Assembly: GCA_945860355.1 (NCBI GenBank)
Contig: CAMARB010000011.1
Coordinates: forward strand, 1-41,254
Length of the DNA: 41,254 bases
Direction: 5' to 3'
DNA from: Chthoniobacter flavus
GTDB lineage: Bacteria; Verrucomicrobiota; Verrucomicrobiia; Chthoniobacterales; Chthoniobacteraceae
The stretch's first letter is position 1; the number at the start of each line of letters is the position of its first letter. A program made the translations under genes and the position numbers. A model generated the notes under the pieces. That model ran no database searches, was not told where the DNA came from, and was given only the letters and a program-made list of their open reading frames with translations. This document shows positions 32,759 through 40,559 of the stretch, one piece after another.

Positions 32759-34528
32759 ATGCAAAAGAAACTTTTCAGCGAGCTCGCTCTTTCGCCCGAG
32801 CTGCTCAAAGCCGTCGCCCGTATGGGGTTCGAAGAGGCTTCCCCCATTCAATCCGAAGCCATTCCCGTGATTCTCGGCGGGGCGGACATGGTGGGCCAGT
32901 CCCAGACGGGGTCGGGCAAAACGGCGGCTTTCGCCATCCCGGCCATCGAGAAAGTGGACGCCTCCATCAAGGCGCCCCAGGTGCTGGTGCTCTGCCCCAC
33001 CCGCGAACTCGCCGTCCAGGTTGCCGAGGAGGTTTCCAAGCTGGCACTTTTCAAACGCGGCATCCGCGAACTGCCCATCTACGGGGGGCAATCCTATGAG
33101 CGCCAGTTCCGCGGGCTCCAGGCCGGGGCCCAGATCATCATCGGCACCCCAGGCCGGGTGATGGATCACTTGGAGCGCGGCACACTCCAGATGGACCAGA
33201 TCCGCATGGTCATCCTCGATGAAGCCGACCGGATGCTGGACATGGGGTTTGTGGACGACATCCGCAAGGTCCTCAGCCAGGCGCCGCCGGAGCGGCAGAC
33301 GATCTTTTTCTCCGCGACCGTGCCCGCCCCCATTGCGCAGCTCATCAAGAGTTTCACCCGCAACCCGGTGACGGTGAAGATCCAGGCGGAGACGCTCACG
33401 GTGCCGCAGATTGAGCAGGTGTACTATGAAGTGGACCGGCGCAACAAAGTGGAGGTGCTCTGCCGGCTCATCGACCTCAACGACATCACGTGCGGCATTA
33501 TTTTCTGCGCCACCAAGATGATGGTGGATGAACTCGTGGAACACCTCATCGCCCGGGGCTACTCGGCCGACAAACTCCATGGCGACATCACCCAGGCCAT
33601 GCGCGAACGGGTCATGGCCAAGTTCCGCAAACGCGGGTTCGAGTTCCTGGTGGCCACCGACGTCGCCGCCCGCGGCCTCGACGTGGACGACATCGAGGTC
33701 GTGTTCAACTACGACCTGCCCCACGACGGCGAGGATTACGTCCACCGCATCGGCCGCACCGGGCGCGCCGGGCGCTCCGGCCGGGCCATCACATTCGTGG
33801 CCGGACGCGAGATCTACAAACTCCAGCACATCCAGCGCTTCACCCAGAGCCGCATTCGGAGGGAGCGCGTGCCCTCGGCGGAGGAGGTGGAGGAAAAACG
33901 CCGCAACATTTTCCATGAAGCCCTCCGGGAAACCCTGGAGAAGGGCGAGTTCAAGCGGCACGACGACCTCATCGACCGGCTCCTGGAGCAGGGCCACTCG
34001 GCCACGGACATCGCCTCGGCGCTGATCCATCTCCTGGGCGACGAGAAATCCAGCCGCCCCGGGCAGACCGGGCCGGAGCCGACGCCCCAGGCCGAACCGC
34101 GTTCGTTCGAGCCGCGCACCCACTCCAAGTATGACGCGCGCCCCCCGCGGGAACCCCGCGCGGAATCGCGCCCCCCGTCGGAATTCGCGGAACCGCGTCC
34201 CCGCCGGGAGCCAGTCCGGCCCCGGGCAGCGGCGGGCAGGAGCCGCGCGGAAGCCGGCGCCCCCCCGGAGCACATCTCGCATGAAAAAGGCATGGTGCGC
34301 CTGACCCTGAACCTGGGCCGGGACCAGAACGTGCAGCCCGGCGACATCGTCGGCGTCATCGCGGGCGTGGCCCGGATCCCGAAGGAAGCGATCGGCGCGA
34401 TTCGGCTGCAGGCCCGGCAATCACTGGTGGACATCGCTGGGGAACACCGCGCGCTCGTGCTCAAGAAGCTCAACGGGATCAAATTCAAAGGCCACACACT
34501 GAGCGTGCAGGAGGCCAAGAACGCCTGA
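32759..34528 (+). CDS. DEAD-box ATP-dependent RNA helicase (DeaD/CsdA-like)
   Basis: A 589-residue helicase that unwinds short RNA duplexes, likely in ribosome assembly or mRNA turnover. Core motifs in order: Q motif GFEEASPIQSEAIP (23-36), Walker A SQTGSGKT (48-55), PTRELA, GTPGR, DEAD (154-157), SAT (185-187), ATDVAARGLD and HRIGRTGRAGRSG (from 329). An Arg/Pro-rich linker (about 435-505) follows. The last 75 residues match the DbpA/CsdA RNA-binding domain (VRLTLNLGRDQNVQPGDIVG through IKFKGHTLSV). The ATG at 32759 is placed at the family N-terminus; the frame runs further up but has no domain there. The 220-bp leader after yhbY could hold thermo-regulatory structure, which was not resolved. 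Confidence 0.95.
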   Translation: MQKKLFSELALSPELLKAVARMGFEEASPIQSEAIPVILGGADMVGQSQTGSGKTAAFAIPAIEKVDASIKAPQVLVLCPTRELAVQVAEEVSKLALFKRGIRELPIYGGQSYERQFRGLQAGAQIIIGTPGRVMDHLERGTLQMDQIRMVILDEADRMLDMGFVDDIRKVLSQAPPERQTIFFSATVPAPIAQLIKSFTRNPVTVKIQAETLTVPQIEQVYYEVDRRNKVEVLCRLIDLNDITCGIIFCATKMMVDELVEHLIARGYSADKLHGDITQAMRERVMAKFRKRGFEFLVATDVAARGLDVDDIEVVFNYDLPHDGEDYVHRIGRTGRAGRSGRAITFVAGREIYKLQHIQRFTQSRIRRERVPSAEEVEEKRRNIFHEALRETLEKGEFKRHDDLIDRLLEQGHSATDIASALIHLLGDEKSSRPGQTGPEPTPQAEPRSFEPRTHSKYDARPPREPRAESRPPSEFAEPRPRREPVRPRAAAGRSRAEAGAPPEHISHEKGMVRLTLNLGRDQNVQPGDIVGVIAGVARIPKEAIGAIRLQARQSLVDIAGEHRALVLKKLNGIKFKGHTLSVQEAKNA

Positions 34529-34618
34529 GCCGCTGGGGCGGCCACGGATTTTTGATGACTGGCGACTTGGCAAGACGCGCAACCCGGATTCAGCTGGAGG
34601 AAACCCTCCCCACCGTCC

Positions 34619-35071
34619 ATGCCCCCGCCCCCACCCAGAAGTTTTGAGCCCGAGGAACTACCGGCTCTCGCCCGGAACGTGATCCGCAACGCGAGGTTCC
34701 CCCAGCTGGCCACCGTCGATGGAGATCAGCCCCGGGTTCGCCCGGTTTCCCCCGTGCGCGTGGACGGATTCACCGTCTACGTGGCCAATCTCAGGCGATA
34801 CCACAAAACCGGGGAAATCGCCGCCAATCCCAAGGTGGAACTCAACTATCTCGACGACGCACACGACCAGGTGCGGATCACCGGGGTTGCGGAGGAAGTG
34901 CGGGACCCGGCGGTGCTGAAGGAGATTTGGGAGGGCAACCCGCTGCTCCGCAAATATCTGGGCTCCCCCGACAACCCGGACCTGATCATCTACCGGATCC
35001 GCCCTGAGCGGGTGCGGTTCATGCGGGAATGGGCGCTGGATTACTTTGAAGTGCCATGCACTGAGGGGTAA
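34619..35071 (+). CDS. Pyridoxamine 5'-phosphate oxidase-fold protein
   Basis: A 150-residue flavin-binding split-barrel protein. It shows the N-terminal FPQLATVDGDQPRVRPVSPV strand pair and VYVANLRRYHKTGEIAANPKV, the usual flavin phosphate-contact region, then VELNYLDDAHDQVRITGVAEEV. Proteins of this size are usually not the vitamin B6 oxidase; many bind FMN or F420 and reduce small substrates or act in stress responses. It is 90 bp after the helicase gene and 41 bp before the next gene, possibly one transcript with the unknown protein and the peroxiredoxin. Confidence 0.85.
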   Translation: MPPPPPRSFEPEELPALARNVIRNARFPQLATVDGDQPRVRPVSPVRVDGFTVYVANLRRYHKTGEIAANPKVELNYLDDAHDQVRITGVAEEVRDPAVLKEIWEGNPLLRKYLGSPDNPDLIIYRIRPERVRFMREWALDYFEVPCTEG

Positions 35072-35112
35072 ACCAGCGTCGGCTGCCCGCTTTTCGCCCA
35101 GTTTTCAAACCC

Positions 35113-36525
35113 ATGAAAAACGAAGTCGTCGATACCCATCAAAAGGCTCTCCGGATCAATCTCGACTCGCGCTGGTACGGCACCTTCGCGGAAATCGGCG
35201 CGGGGCAGGAGGTCGTGCGCTGGTTTTTCCGGGTGGGCGGCGCGGCGGGGACGATCGCCAAGAGCATGTCGGCCTATGACATGACGGTGAGCGACGCGAT
35301 TTACGGTCCCACGGACCGATACGTGTCGCGGCGCCGGCTCCAGGCGATGTTGGACCTGGAATTCCAGCTCAACCTGGACCGGCTCCAGGCGCAGCGCGGG
35401 GATGGCACGGCCTTTTTCGCGTTTGCCGACACGGTGACGGCGCGCAGTTACAAGGGCAACAACGAGTGCCACGGTTGGATGGGCGTCAAGTTCCAGGCGC
35501 ATCCCCACGACGAACCCAGCCAGATCATCCTGCACGTGCGAATGCTGGATGCGGAAGCCGCGCTCCAGCAGGAGGCCCTGGGAATGGTGGGGGTGAACCT
35601 GCTTTACGGCGCGTTTTTCCGGCACCACGAACCCGAGGCCCTGCTCGAGTCTCTGCTGGACCGCCTGACCACGGGGCGCATCGAGATCGACATGATCGAG
35701 TTCAGCGGGATCGAGTTCCGTTACGTGGACAACCGGCTCATGAGCCTCAAACTCGTGCAACTGGGGCTCACCGGCGCCGCGATGTTCGGGGTGAACCGCG
35801 AGGTGCTTCAGCCCAGCGAGGTGTTTTATCGGCACGCCGTGCTCGTGGCCCGGGGAAGTTTCCGGCCCGTGACCACCGTCAACATCGACATGGTCCGGTC
35901 GGCCTATGAAAAGTTCTGCGCCGCCCCCCAGGTGCACGGCAAACCCGTCGTGCAAATCATGGAAATCACGATGAGCAACCTGCTCGCCACAGGCTCGGTG
36001 GATCGCCGCGATTTCCTGGCGCGCGCCGATCTGCTCTCCGAGTGCGGGATGACGGTGCTCGTGTCCGACTATTCCGAGTATTACCGCCTCGCCGGGTATC
36101 TGGCCCGGCACACCCAGGAACGCATCGGGATCGTCATGGGGGCGGCCAGCCTGATCGAACTCTTTGACGAAAAATACTACACCCAGCTGCCGGGCGGCAT
36201 CCTGGAGTCCTTCGGGCGCCTCTTCAACAACGATTTGAAGCTCTACGTTTATCCGCTCCAGGACGCCAAAACAAAGGCCCTGACCACGGTGGAGAACGTG
36301 CCGGTGGCCCAGGAACTTCAGCCTCTTTACCGGTATCTGGCCGACCGAGGCAGCTTTGTGCAGCTCGACAATTACCGGCCCGAGTGCCTGGGCGTGTTCT
36401 CCCGCGACGTCCTCAAGCGGATCGGCTCGGGCGACACCTCCTGGGAGCCCATGGTGCCGCCGGAAGTGGCCGAGCTGATCAAAAAACGCGGGTTTTTCGG
36501 CTATACTAAGAACCAGCCCATCTAG
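35113..36525 (+). CDS. Conserved protein of unknown function (often labelled TonB-dependent receptor)
   Basis: A 470-residue soluble protein with no signal peptide or membrane segment. I recognise a widely distributed family, found in cyanobacteria among others, that opens with THQKALRINLDSRWYGTFAE, then IGAGQEVVRWFFRVGGAAGT and IAKSMSAYDMTVSDAIYG, and ends near GFFGYTK. Other conserved-looking stretches are FFAFADTVTARSY, ECHGWMGVKFQ, GGILESFGRLF and LKLYVYPLQD. Databases often call such proteins TonB-dependent receptor or nicotinate-nucleotide adenylyltransferase. The sequence supports neither: there is no beta-barrel, TonB box or HxGH motif. The spacing to the PNPOx-like gene (41 bp) and peroxiredoxin gene (26 bp) hints at a redox or stress link. 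Confidence 0.85.
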   Translation: MKNEVVDTHQKALRINLDSRWYGTFAEIGAGQEVVRWFFRVGGAAGTIAKSMSAYDMTVSDAIYGPTDRYVSRRRLQAMLDLEFQLNLDRLQAQRGDGTAFFAFADTVTARSYKGNNECHGWMGVKFQAHPHDEPSQIILHVRMLDAEAALQQEALGMVGVNLLYGAFFRHHEPEALLESLLDRLTTGRIEIDMIEFSGIEFRYVDNRLMSLKLVQLGLTGAAMFGVNREVLQPSEVFYRHAVLVARGSFRPVTTVNIDMVRSAYEKFCAAPQVHGKPVVQIMEITMSNLLATGSVDRRDFLARADLLSECGMTVLVSDYSEYYRLAGYLARHTQERIGIVMGAASLIELFDEKYYTQLPGGILESFGRLFNNDLKLYVYPLQDAKTKALTTVENVPVAQELQPLYRYLADRGSFVQLDNYRPECLGVFSRDVLKRIGSGDTSWEPMVPPEVAELIKKRGFFGYTKNQPI

Positions 36526-36551
36526 AGGGTCTCCACCGTAACTCTAATCAC

Positions 36552-37067
36552 ATGAAATTCAGGACCCTCCTCACCACTCTGTGTTCCTTCCTCGGCCTGA
36601 CCCTTGGAGCCCAGGCCGCAACGCTGGAAGTCGGCTCACCCGCCCCGGACATCACCGCGGTGGATCAAGACGGCAAAAGCGTGTCATTTAAGGCCGTCTA
36701 CGAAAAAGGCCCGACGCTCGTTTATTTCTATCCCAAAGCCGACACGCCGGGCTGCACCAAACAGGCCTGCAGCCTGCGCGACGACTGGTCCGAGATCAAA
36801 GCCAAGGGCATCCAGGTGCTCGGGGTGAGCGGCGACAAACCCGACTCCCAAAAGGCGTTCCAGGACAAATACAAACTCCCGTTCACGCTGGTCGCCGATC
36901 ACGACAGCAAAGTCGCCGACGCCTTCGGGGTGCCGCACCTCGGCGGGTTCTCCAAACGCCAGTCGTTCCTCATCAAGGATTCCAAGGTGGTTTGGGTCAT
37001 GCCCGCCGCATCCACGGCCACCCATTCCAAGGATGTGCTCGCCGCTTACGAAAAACTCGGCAAGTAA
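36552..37067 (+). CDS. Exported PrxQ/BCP-type peroxiredoxin
   Basis: A 171-residue thiol peroxidase with an N-terminal signal peptide (MKFRTLLTTLCSFLGLTLGA, cleavage near AQA at 22), so it probably protects the periplasm. The active-site loop is YPKADTPGCTKQACS, with peroxidatic Cys68 in PxxxTxxC and a second cysteine, Cys73, five residues later, the 2-Cys BCP/PrxQ arrangement. GVSGDKPDSQKAFQDKYKLP and the C-terminal FLIKDSKVVWV complete the thioredoxin fold. A signal peptide is uncommon for this group. It is the last gene before a strong terminator. Confidence 0.92.
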   Translation: MKFRTLLTTLCSFLGLTLGAQAATLEVGSPAPDITAVDQDGKSVSFKAVYEKGPTLVYFYPKADTPGCTKQACSLRDDWSEIKAKGIQVLGVSGDKPDSQKAFQDKYKLPFTLVADHDSKVADAFGVPHLGGFSKRQSFLIKDSKVVWVMPAASTATHSKDVLAAYEKLGK

Positions 37068-37092
37068 CCGCCACGGATCCCGGTTCATTTAG

Positions 37093-37131
37093 AAAAAAAG
37101 ACGCGTTCCCTTCCCCGGGAGCGCGTTTTTT
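37093..37131. terminator. Rho-independent terminator, probably bidirectional
   Basis: A 10-bp stem (ACGCGTTCCC at 37101-37110 with GGGAGCGCGT at 37117-37126, one G-T pair) encloses a 6-base loop. It is flanked by A7 (37093-37099) on the left and T6 (37126-37131) on the right. It lies 26 bp after the peroxiredoxin stop and could also serve the convergent aminotransferase gene. Confidence 0.92.
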
Positions 37132-37274
37132 GTTTCAGCCTGCAAACCGACTCTCGCAGTGAACGACGCTGCGTGTCCCCCGCATGAACGTTCCGGGATT
37201 TACAGAAGAATCTCCGCGATCTCCGCGACTCCGCGTGAAACAAGTCTCTCTCCCTGCCCACTCCGAGCTCGGGT

Positions 37275-38456
37275 TCAGCGGTCGGAGGCCTCTCCGAGCG
37301 AGCCTAACACAGCGCCCAAAATCTCGATCCCGCGCACCAGCTCCTCTTCGCTGGCCTTGGCGCAGTTGAGCCGCACACAGCTCTGAGCCGCGGGCTCGGA
37401 GAAAAAGACGTCCCCGCCCGCGAACGCCACGTTTTCCCGGCGCGCCAAAACCCGGGCCTGAGCGAAATCGATCCGCTGGGGCAGACGCACCCAGAGCATG
37501 TAACCGCCCGTGGGCGCATCCACGCGGCTGCCTTGCGGGAAACTGCGGGCCACGGCGTCGAGAGCCAGCGTTCGGCGCCGCGCATTGCGCTGCCGCAAAC
37601 CGGCCAGGTGGGGATCCAGCGCCCCCTGGGCGAGAAACTCCCGGAGCACCACCTCGGTGGGCACCGCGCTATGGAGATCCTGCTGGGTTTTGCGCGCGGT
37701 CGCCTGGTCAAACAGGGTGCCCGGCACACAGACACCAACGCGCAGACCCGGCGCCACCGATTTCGAGAAACTCGACACGTACGACACCGTCTCCCCTCCC
37801 ACGTCGAACGCCAACAACGGCTTAGGCGCCCCGCCGTCCTCGAGTTCGCCGTAAATGTCGTCCTCAATAATCCGCACCCCGAGTCGGCGACAGATTTCCA
37901 CGAGCCGCCCGCGGGCAGCCTCGGAGAGGGTCGCGCCGGAGGGATTGGAAAGCGAGCTGCACACCACCAGACAGCGGGGCCGCCAGCGCGCGAGCGACTC
38001 CTCGGCGGCGTCCAAATCGATGCCCCCCGCGTCTCTCACCGCCAGGGGCAGGATCCGCGCCCCTGCCTCGCTGAGGATTTCCAAAAGGCCGTAATAGGCG
38101 GGCGCCTCGCACGCCACGACATCCCCCGGACGGACTAGGACCGAAAGCAGCACCGACAGCCCCTGGGTGCATCCCGTGGTGGTGAAAAGCTCCGGCCCGC
38201 GCACGGACGCGCCCCGGCTGCGGAGGCGATCGGCCAGGAGTTCCCGCAGCGGGTGATCGCCCTCGGGATGATGATAGGCGAACAGGCGGGAGCCCTCCTT
38301 GGAAACCGCGTTTTGCAGCGCCTGCGTCAGCGCCGCCGTGGGCAGCGCATCGAGCCCGGGAATTCCCGCAGCGAGGTTGATCAACCCGGGTTCATCCGCC
38401 TGACGCATGAAATCCACCAAACGCGCGGAGGCTTTGAAGAGAAACGGCTCGGTCAT
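37275..38456 (-). CDS. Class I/II PLP-dependent aminotransferase (2-aminoadipate aminotransferase-like)
   Basis: A 393-residue fold-type I aminotransferase related to 2-aminoadipate/LysN-type enzymes and the catalytic part of MocR regulators, without the GntR DNA-binding domain. Features are NLAAGIPGLDALP, YHHPEGDHPLRELLADRL, FTTTGCTQGLSVLL, SNPSGATLSEAARGRLVEIC, IIEDDIYGEL and the PLP lysine in SSFSKSVAPGLRVG. The C-terminal RLNCAKASEEELVRGIE is usual. ATG 38456 is preferred, with AGGA about 8 bp upstream; ATG 38486 adds ten residues. The amino acid substrate is unknown. It is a single gene, with repeat R2 starting 71 bp upstream. Confidence 0.9.
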   Translation of the reverse strand: MTEPFLFKASARLVDFMRQADEPGLINLAAGIPGLDALPTAALTQALQNAVSKEGSRLFAYHHPEGDHPLRELLADRLRSRGASVRGPELFTTTGCTQGLSVLLSVLVRPGDVVACEAPAYYGLLEILSEAGARILPLAVRDAGGIDLDAAEESLARWRPRCLVVCSSLSNPSGATLSEAARGRLVEICRRLGVRIIEDDIYGELEDGGAPKPLLAFDVGGETVSYVSSFSKSVAPGLRVGVCVPGTLFDQATARKTQQDLHSAVPTEVVLREFLAQGALDPHLAGLRQRNARRRTLALDAVARSFPQGSRVDAPTGGYMLWVRLPQRIDFAQARVLARRENVAFAGGDVFFSEPAAQSCVRLNCAKASEEELVRGIEILGAVLGSLGEASDR

Positions 38457-38526
38457 GGCGTCCTGTAGCAGAGCCGGAAGCGCCATGCAAAGACGCAGCC
38501 CGAGCGAACCCAGAACGCACAGATCC

Positions 38527-38766
38527 GCTTCCCTACGCCCACGGCGTTCCCGGCCTCCAGCCCAGGGTTGCGGTCGCAAGAACGCTACCCTGGGACCATG
38601 TCCCGCGAAACAATTCAACCCCAACGGGGTTGCGCCTCATACGCCGTTCTCCCATCCGTCCCGGCCGGAACCGCTTTGCGGTTCAATCGCTACTCCACCC
38701 ATTCCCAGGGTAGGCCTCAGTCCATTCGGCCAACCCTGGGCTGGAGGCCGTAAGCCCTTCGGGCTT
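38527..38766. repeat. Palindromic repeat cluster, copy R2
   Basis: A 240-bp unit nearly identical to R3 and diverged from R1. Hairpins: CCCAGGG paired with CCCTGGG around GCGGTCGC, CAACCCC-AAC-GGGGTTG (38616-38632), AACCGC-TTT-GCGGTT (38669-38683), CCCAGGGT with ACCCTGGG, and AAGCCC-TTC-GGGCTT. The unit begins 71 bp upstream of the aminotransferase start, so that gene's promoter may overlap it. Confidence 0.92.
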
Positions 38767-38789
38767 GGGGGCCGAGCACCCGTCCTCAG

Positions 38790-38837
38790 CATTCCTCGCC
38801 AAACGCATTCCTCGCCAAACGCATTCCTCGCCAAACG
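38790..38837. repeat. 16-bp tandem repeat, three copies
   Basis: Three perfect copies of CATTCCTCGCCAAACG lie in the spacer between palindromic clusters R2 and R3. No coding role is seen. Confidence 0.95.
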
Positions 38838-38866
38838 CCGAAGGCATTCCGCCCTTCAGCCCGGCC

Positions 38867-39108
38867 GCTTCCCTACGCCCACGGCGTTCCCGGCCTCCAG
38901 CCCAGGGTTGCGGTCGCGAGACCGCTACCCTGGGACCATGTCCCGCGAAACGATTCAACCCCAACGGGGTTGCGCCTCATACGCCTTTCTCCCATCCGTC
39001 ACGGCCGGAACCGCTTTGCGGTTCAATCGGCTCTCCACCCATTCCCCGGGGTAGGCCTCATTCCATTCGGCCAATCTCGGGCTGGAGGCCGCGAGCACTT
39101 CGGGCTGG
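38867..39108. repeat. Palindromic repeat cluster, copy R3
   Basis: Direct copy of R2 starting 340 bp further on, with the same hairpin series (CAACCCC-AAC-GGGGTTG at 38956-38972; AACCGC-TTT-GCGGTT at 39009-39023). Its last two hairpins have partly decayed (CCAATCTCGG replaces CCAACCCTGG). It ends 89 bp before an IS200-like transposase gene. Confidence 0.92.
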
Positions 39109-39197
39109 GTTCCGACCACCCATCCATCCCCGGACCCGATTGGAAGGAAACACTCAATCCCCAATAAAACGACGATCCGCACGTTTCCGTTTCACTC

Positions 39198-39683
39198 ATG
39201 CCACAATCTCTCTCCGCCGTTTATCTGCACGCGGTTTTCTCAACCAAAGAACGCCGTCCATTTCTACGGAATCCGGGACTCCGCGCCTCGTTGCACGACT
39301 ATCTGGGTGGAATTTCCAAAAACCTCCAATGTGCGCCACTGAGGATAGGGGGCGTGGAGGATCATGTGCACATTCTCGCCCGGCTCGGCCGAACGATCAC
39401 CCAAAGCGAGTGGGTCAAGGAACTGAAACGCGGATCAAATCTTTGGCTCAAAGAACAAACTGCCCCGCCAACACCCCCGGATCGGCCAAGCGCGCCCTTG
39501 TCTCAGTTCGCGTGGCAAAATGGCTATGCGTGTTTCTCGGTCAGCGTTTCCAATCTCCCGTCAGTTGCAGCCTACATCGACGCGCAGGCCGAGCATCATC
39601 GCAAAACCACCTTCCAAGCGGAATTACGGGCACTGTTGAAAAAGCACGGCGAGACTTGGGACGAAAAACACCTCTGGGACTAG
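39198..39683 (+). CDS. IS200-like Y1 transposase
   Basis: A 161-residue single-domain Y1 (HUH) transposase that cuts single-stranded DNA at hairpins. The metal motif is in GGVEDHVHILARL. The helix with the nucleophile reads VAAYIDAQAEHHRK, where Tyr followed four residues on by Gln is the IS200/IS605 pattern. Length and ends (HAVFSTKERRPFLR near the start, DEKHLWD at the end) match the short transposases common in Planctomycetes and Verrucomicrobiota. No accessory tnpB gene is near. The frame looks intact. The palindromic clusters R2 and R3 lie directly upstream and may be its substrates, which is inference. Confidence 0.9.
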   Translation: MPQSLSAVYLHAVFSTKERRPFLRNPGLRASLHDYLGGISKNLQCAPLRIGGVEDHVHILARLGRTITQSEWVKELKRGSNLWLKEQTAPPTPPDRPSAPLSQFAWQNGYACFSVSVSNLPSVAAYIDAQAEHHRKTTFQAELRALLKKHGETWDEKHLWD

Positions 39684-40102
39684 CACACATGACCGATCTC
39701 CCCCACCATCACTCTATCTGAGACTGGACTAGTCCAAGCACGAGCAGTCGACGCACTGACGAAGGAGCAAAGACACAAGGAACGCACAAATAGTGCGTGT
39801 GGAAAGCGGCACAAGGGCATGGCCGGTTACCGCCGTGTGCATAAAAAACCTCCCCCCCTCCTCTCTCTTGAAAGGCCTACGCCAAAGCCGACATGAGCAG
39901 CGCGTCGCGGCATCCAGCTCGCTTGTCCCCAGCAGCACCCCCTATGGGTTTTGCGCGGGTGCTCCCCGGGTGCTCGCACATCAAAGCGGAAACCAGACGC
40001 CGTGAGGACATGGGCACATTCACATATCCTTCAGAAAATTTGCGCGTTTTTCAGACGGATTGAGGGGCCCTTGAGCTCCATTAAATCCGCGCACGTCAAA
40101 GG
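39684..40102. other. Intergenic region between transposase and blaI-type gene
   Basis: About 420 bp with no convincing gene. Composition near 40020-40060 is more AT-rich than the surroundings, as expected near the promoter of the downstream repressor/sensor pair. Confidence 0.45.
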
Positions 40103-40122
40103 CATGCTAACATTTTAGCACA
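40103..40122. promoter_or_regulatory. Distal operator for the BlaI-type repressor
   Basis: CATGCTAA-CATT-TTAGCACA is an inverted repeat with TGCTAA/TTAGCA arms and a 4-bp spacer, imperfect in the last two bases. It shares its arms with the perfect site 44 bp downstream, about four helical turns away, so two repressor dimers could sit on the same face. Confidence 0.75.
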
Positions 40123-40146
40123 AACATCTTCCACGGCCGCGCCTCA

Positions 40147-40166
40147 CATGCTAAGGATTTAGCATG
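40147..40166. promoter_or_regulatory. Proximal operator overlapping the repressor start codon
   Basis: CATGCTAA-GGAT-TTAGCATG is a perfect 8-bp inverted repeat with a 4-bp spacer. Its last three bases are the ATG at 40164. BlaI/MecI/CopY repressors bind palindromes of this size as dimers, so the gene is probably autoregulated. Binding would block both the promoter and the translation start region. Confidence 0.8.
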
Positions 40167-40553
40167 CATGAGAATTCCGCTCCCAACTTCAGTCGGCGTG
40201 AACGGCAGATCATGGACATCATCTTCGCCAGCGGCGAAGCCACTGCGGCTGAGGTTGCGGCCGCGCTGCCCGATCCACCCAGCTACTCCGCCGTGCGTGC
40301 CCTGCTGCGCATCCTCGAGGAAAAGGGGCACCTCAAGCACCGCGAGGACGGACCACGCTACATCTTCGCGCCCACCGAACGGCACGAGAAAGCGAGCAGC
40401 TCCGCACTCCGCCGCGTGTTGGAGACGTTCTTCGCCGGTTCGCTCTCCAACGCGGTGGCCGCCCTCGTCGACGGGGATGCTGGAAAACTCTCAGCCGAGG
40501 AACTCAAGCGCCTCGAAGCGATCGTCAAAACCGCCACGTCGAAATCCAAGTAA
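40164..40553 (+). CDS. BlaI/MecI/CopY-family repressor
   Basis: A 129-residue winged-helix repressor. The N-terminal domain (FSRRERQIMDIIFASGEATA, then SYSAVRALLRILEEKGHLKH and GPRYIFAPT) matches the penicillinase-repressor fold. The C-terminal helices (about 82-125) serve dimerisation and carry the usual protease cleavage region. ATG 40164 lies in the operator; no better start exists. It is followed six bases later by a BlaR1/M56 gene, the standard repressor-sensor pair. In this system, signal sensing activates the membrane protease and the repressor is destroyed. The regulated genes lie outside the window; no beta-lactamase gene is seen. Confidence 0.93.
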   Translation: MHENSAPNFSRRERQIMDIIFASGEATAAEVAAALPDPPSYSAVRALLRILEEKGHLKHREDGPRYIFAPTERHEKASSSALRRVLETFFAGSLSNAVAALVDGDAGKLSAEELKRLEAIVKTATSKSK

Positions 40554-40559
40554 CACTCC

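Noticed and set aside
38407-39721. Long frames through the R2-R3 repeat region
   Set aside because: They translate palindromic repeats (Pro/Arg-rich) and overlap the transposase out of frame; they are artefacts of GC-rich repeats.
39729-39938. 69-codon minus-strand frame between transposase and repressor genes
   Set aside because: No motif, no plausible partner; most likely chance.
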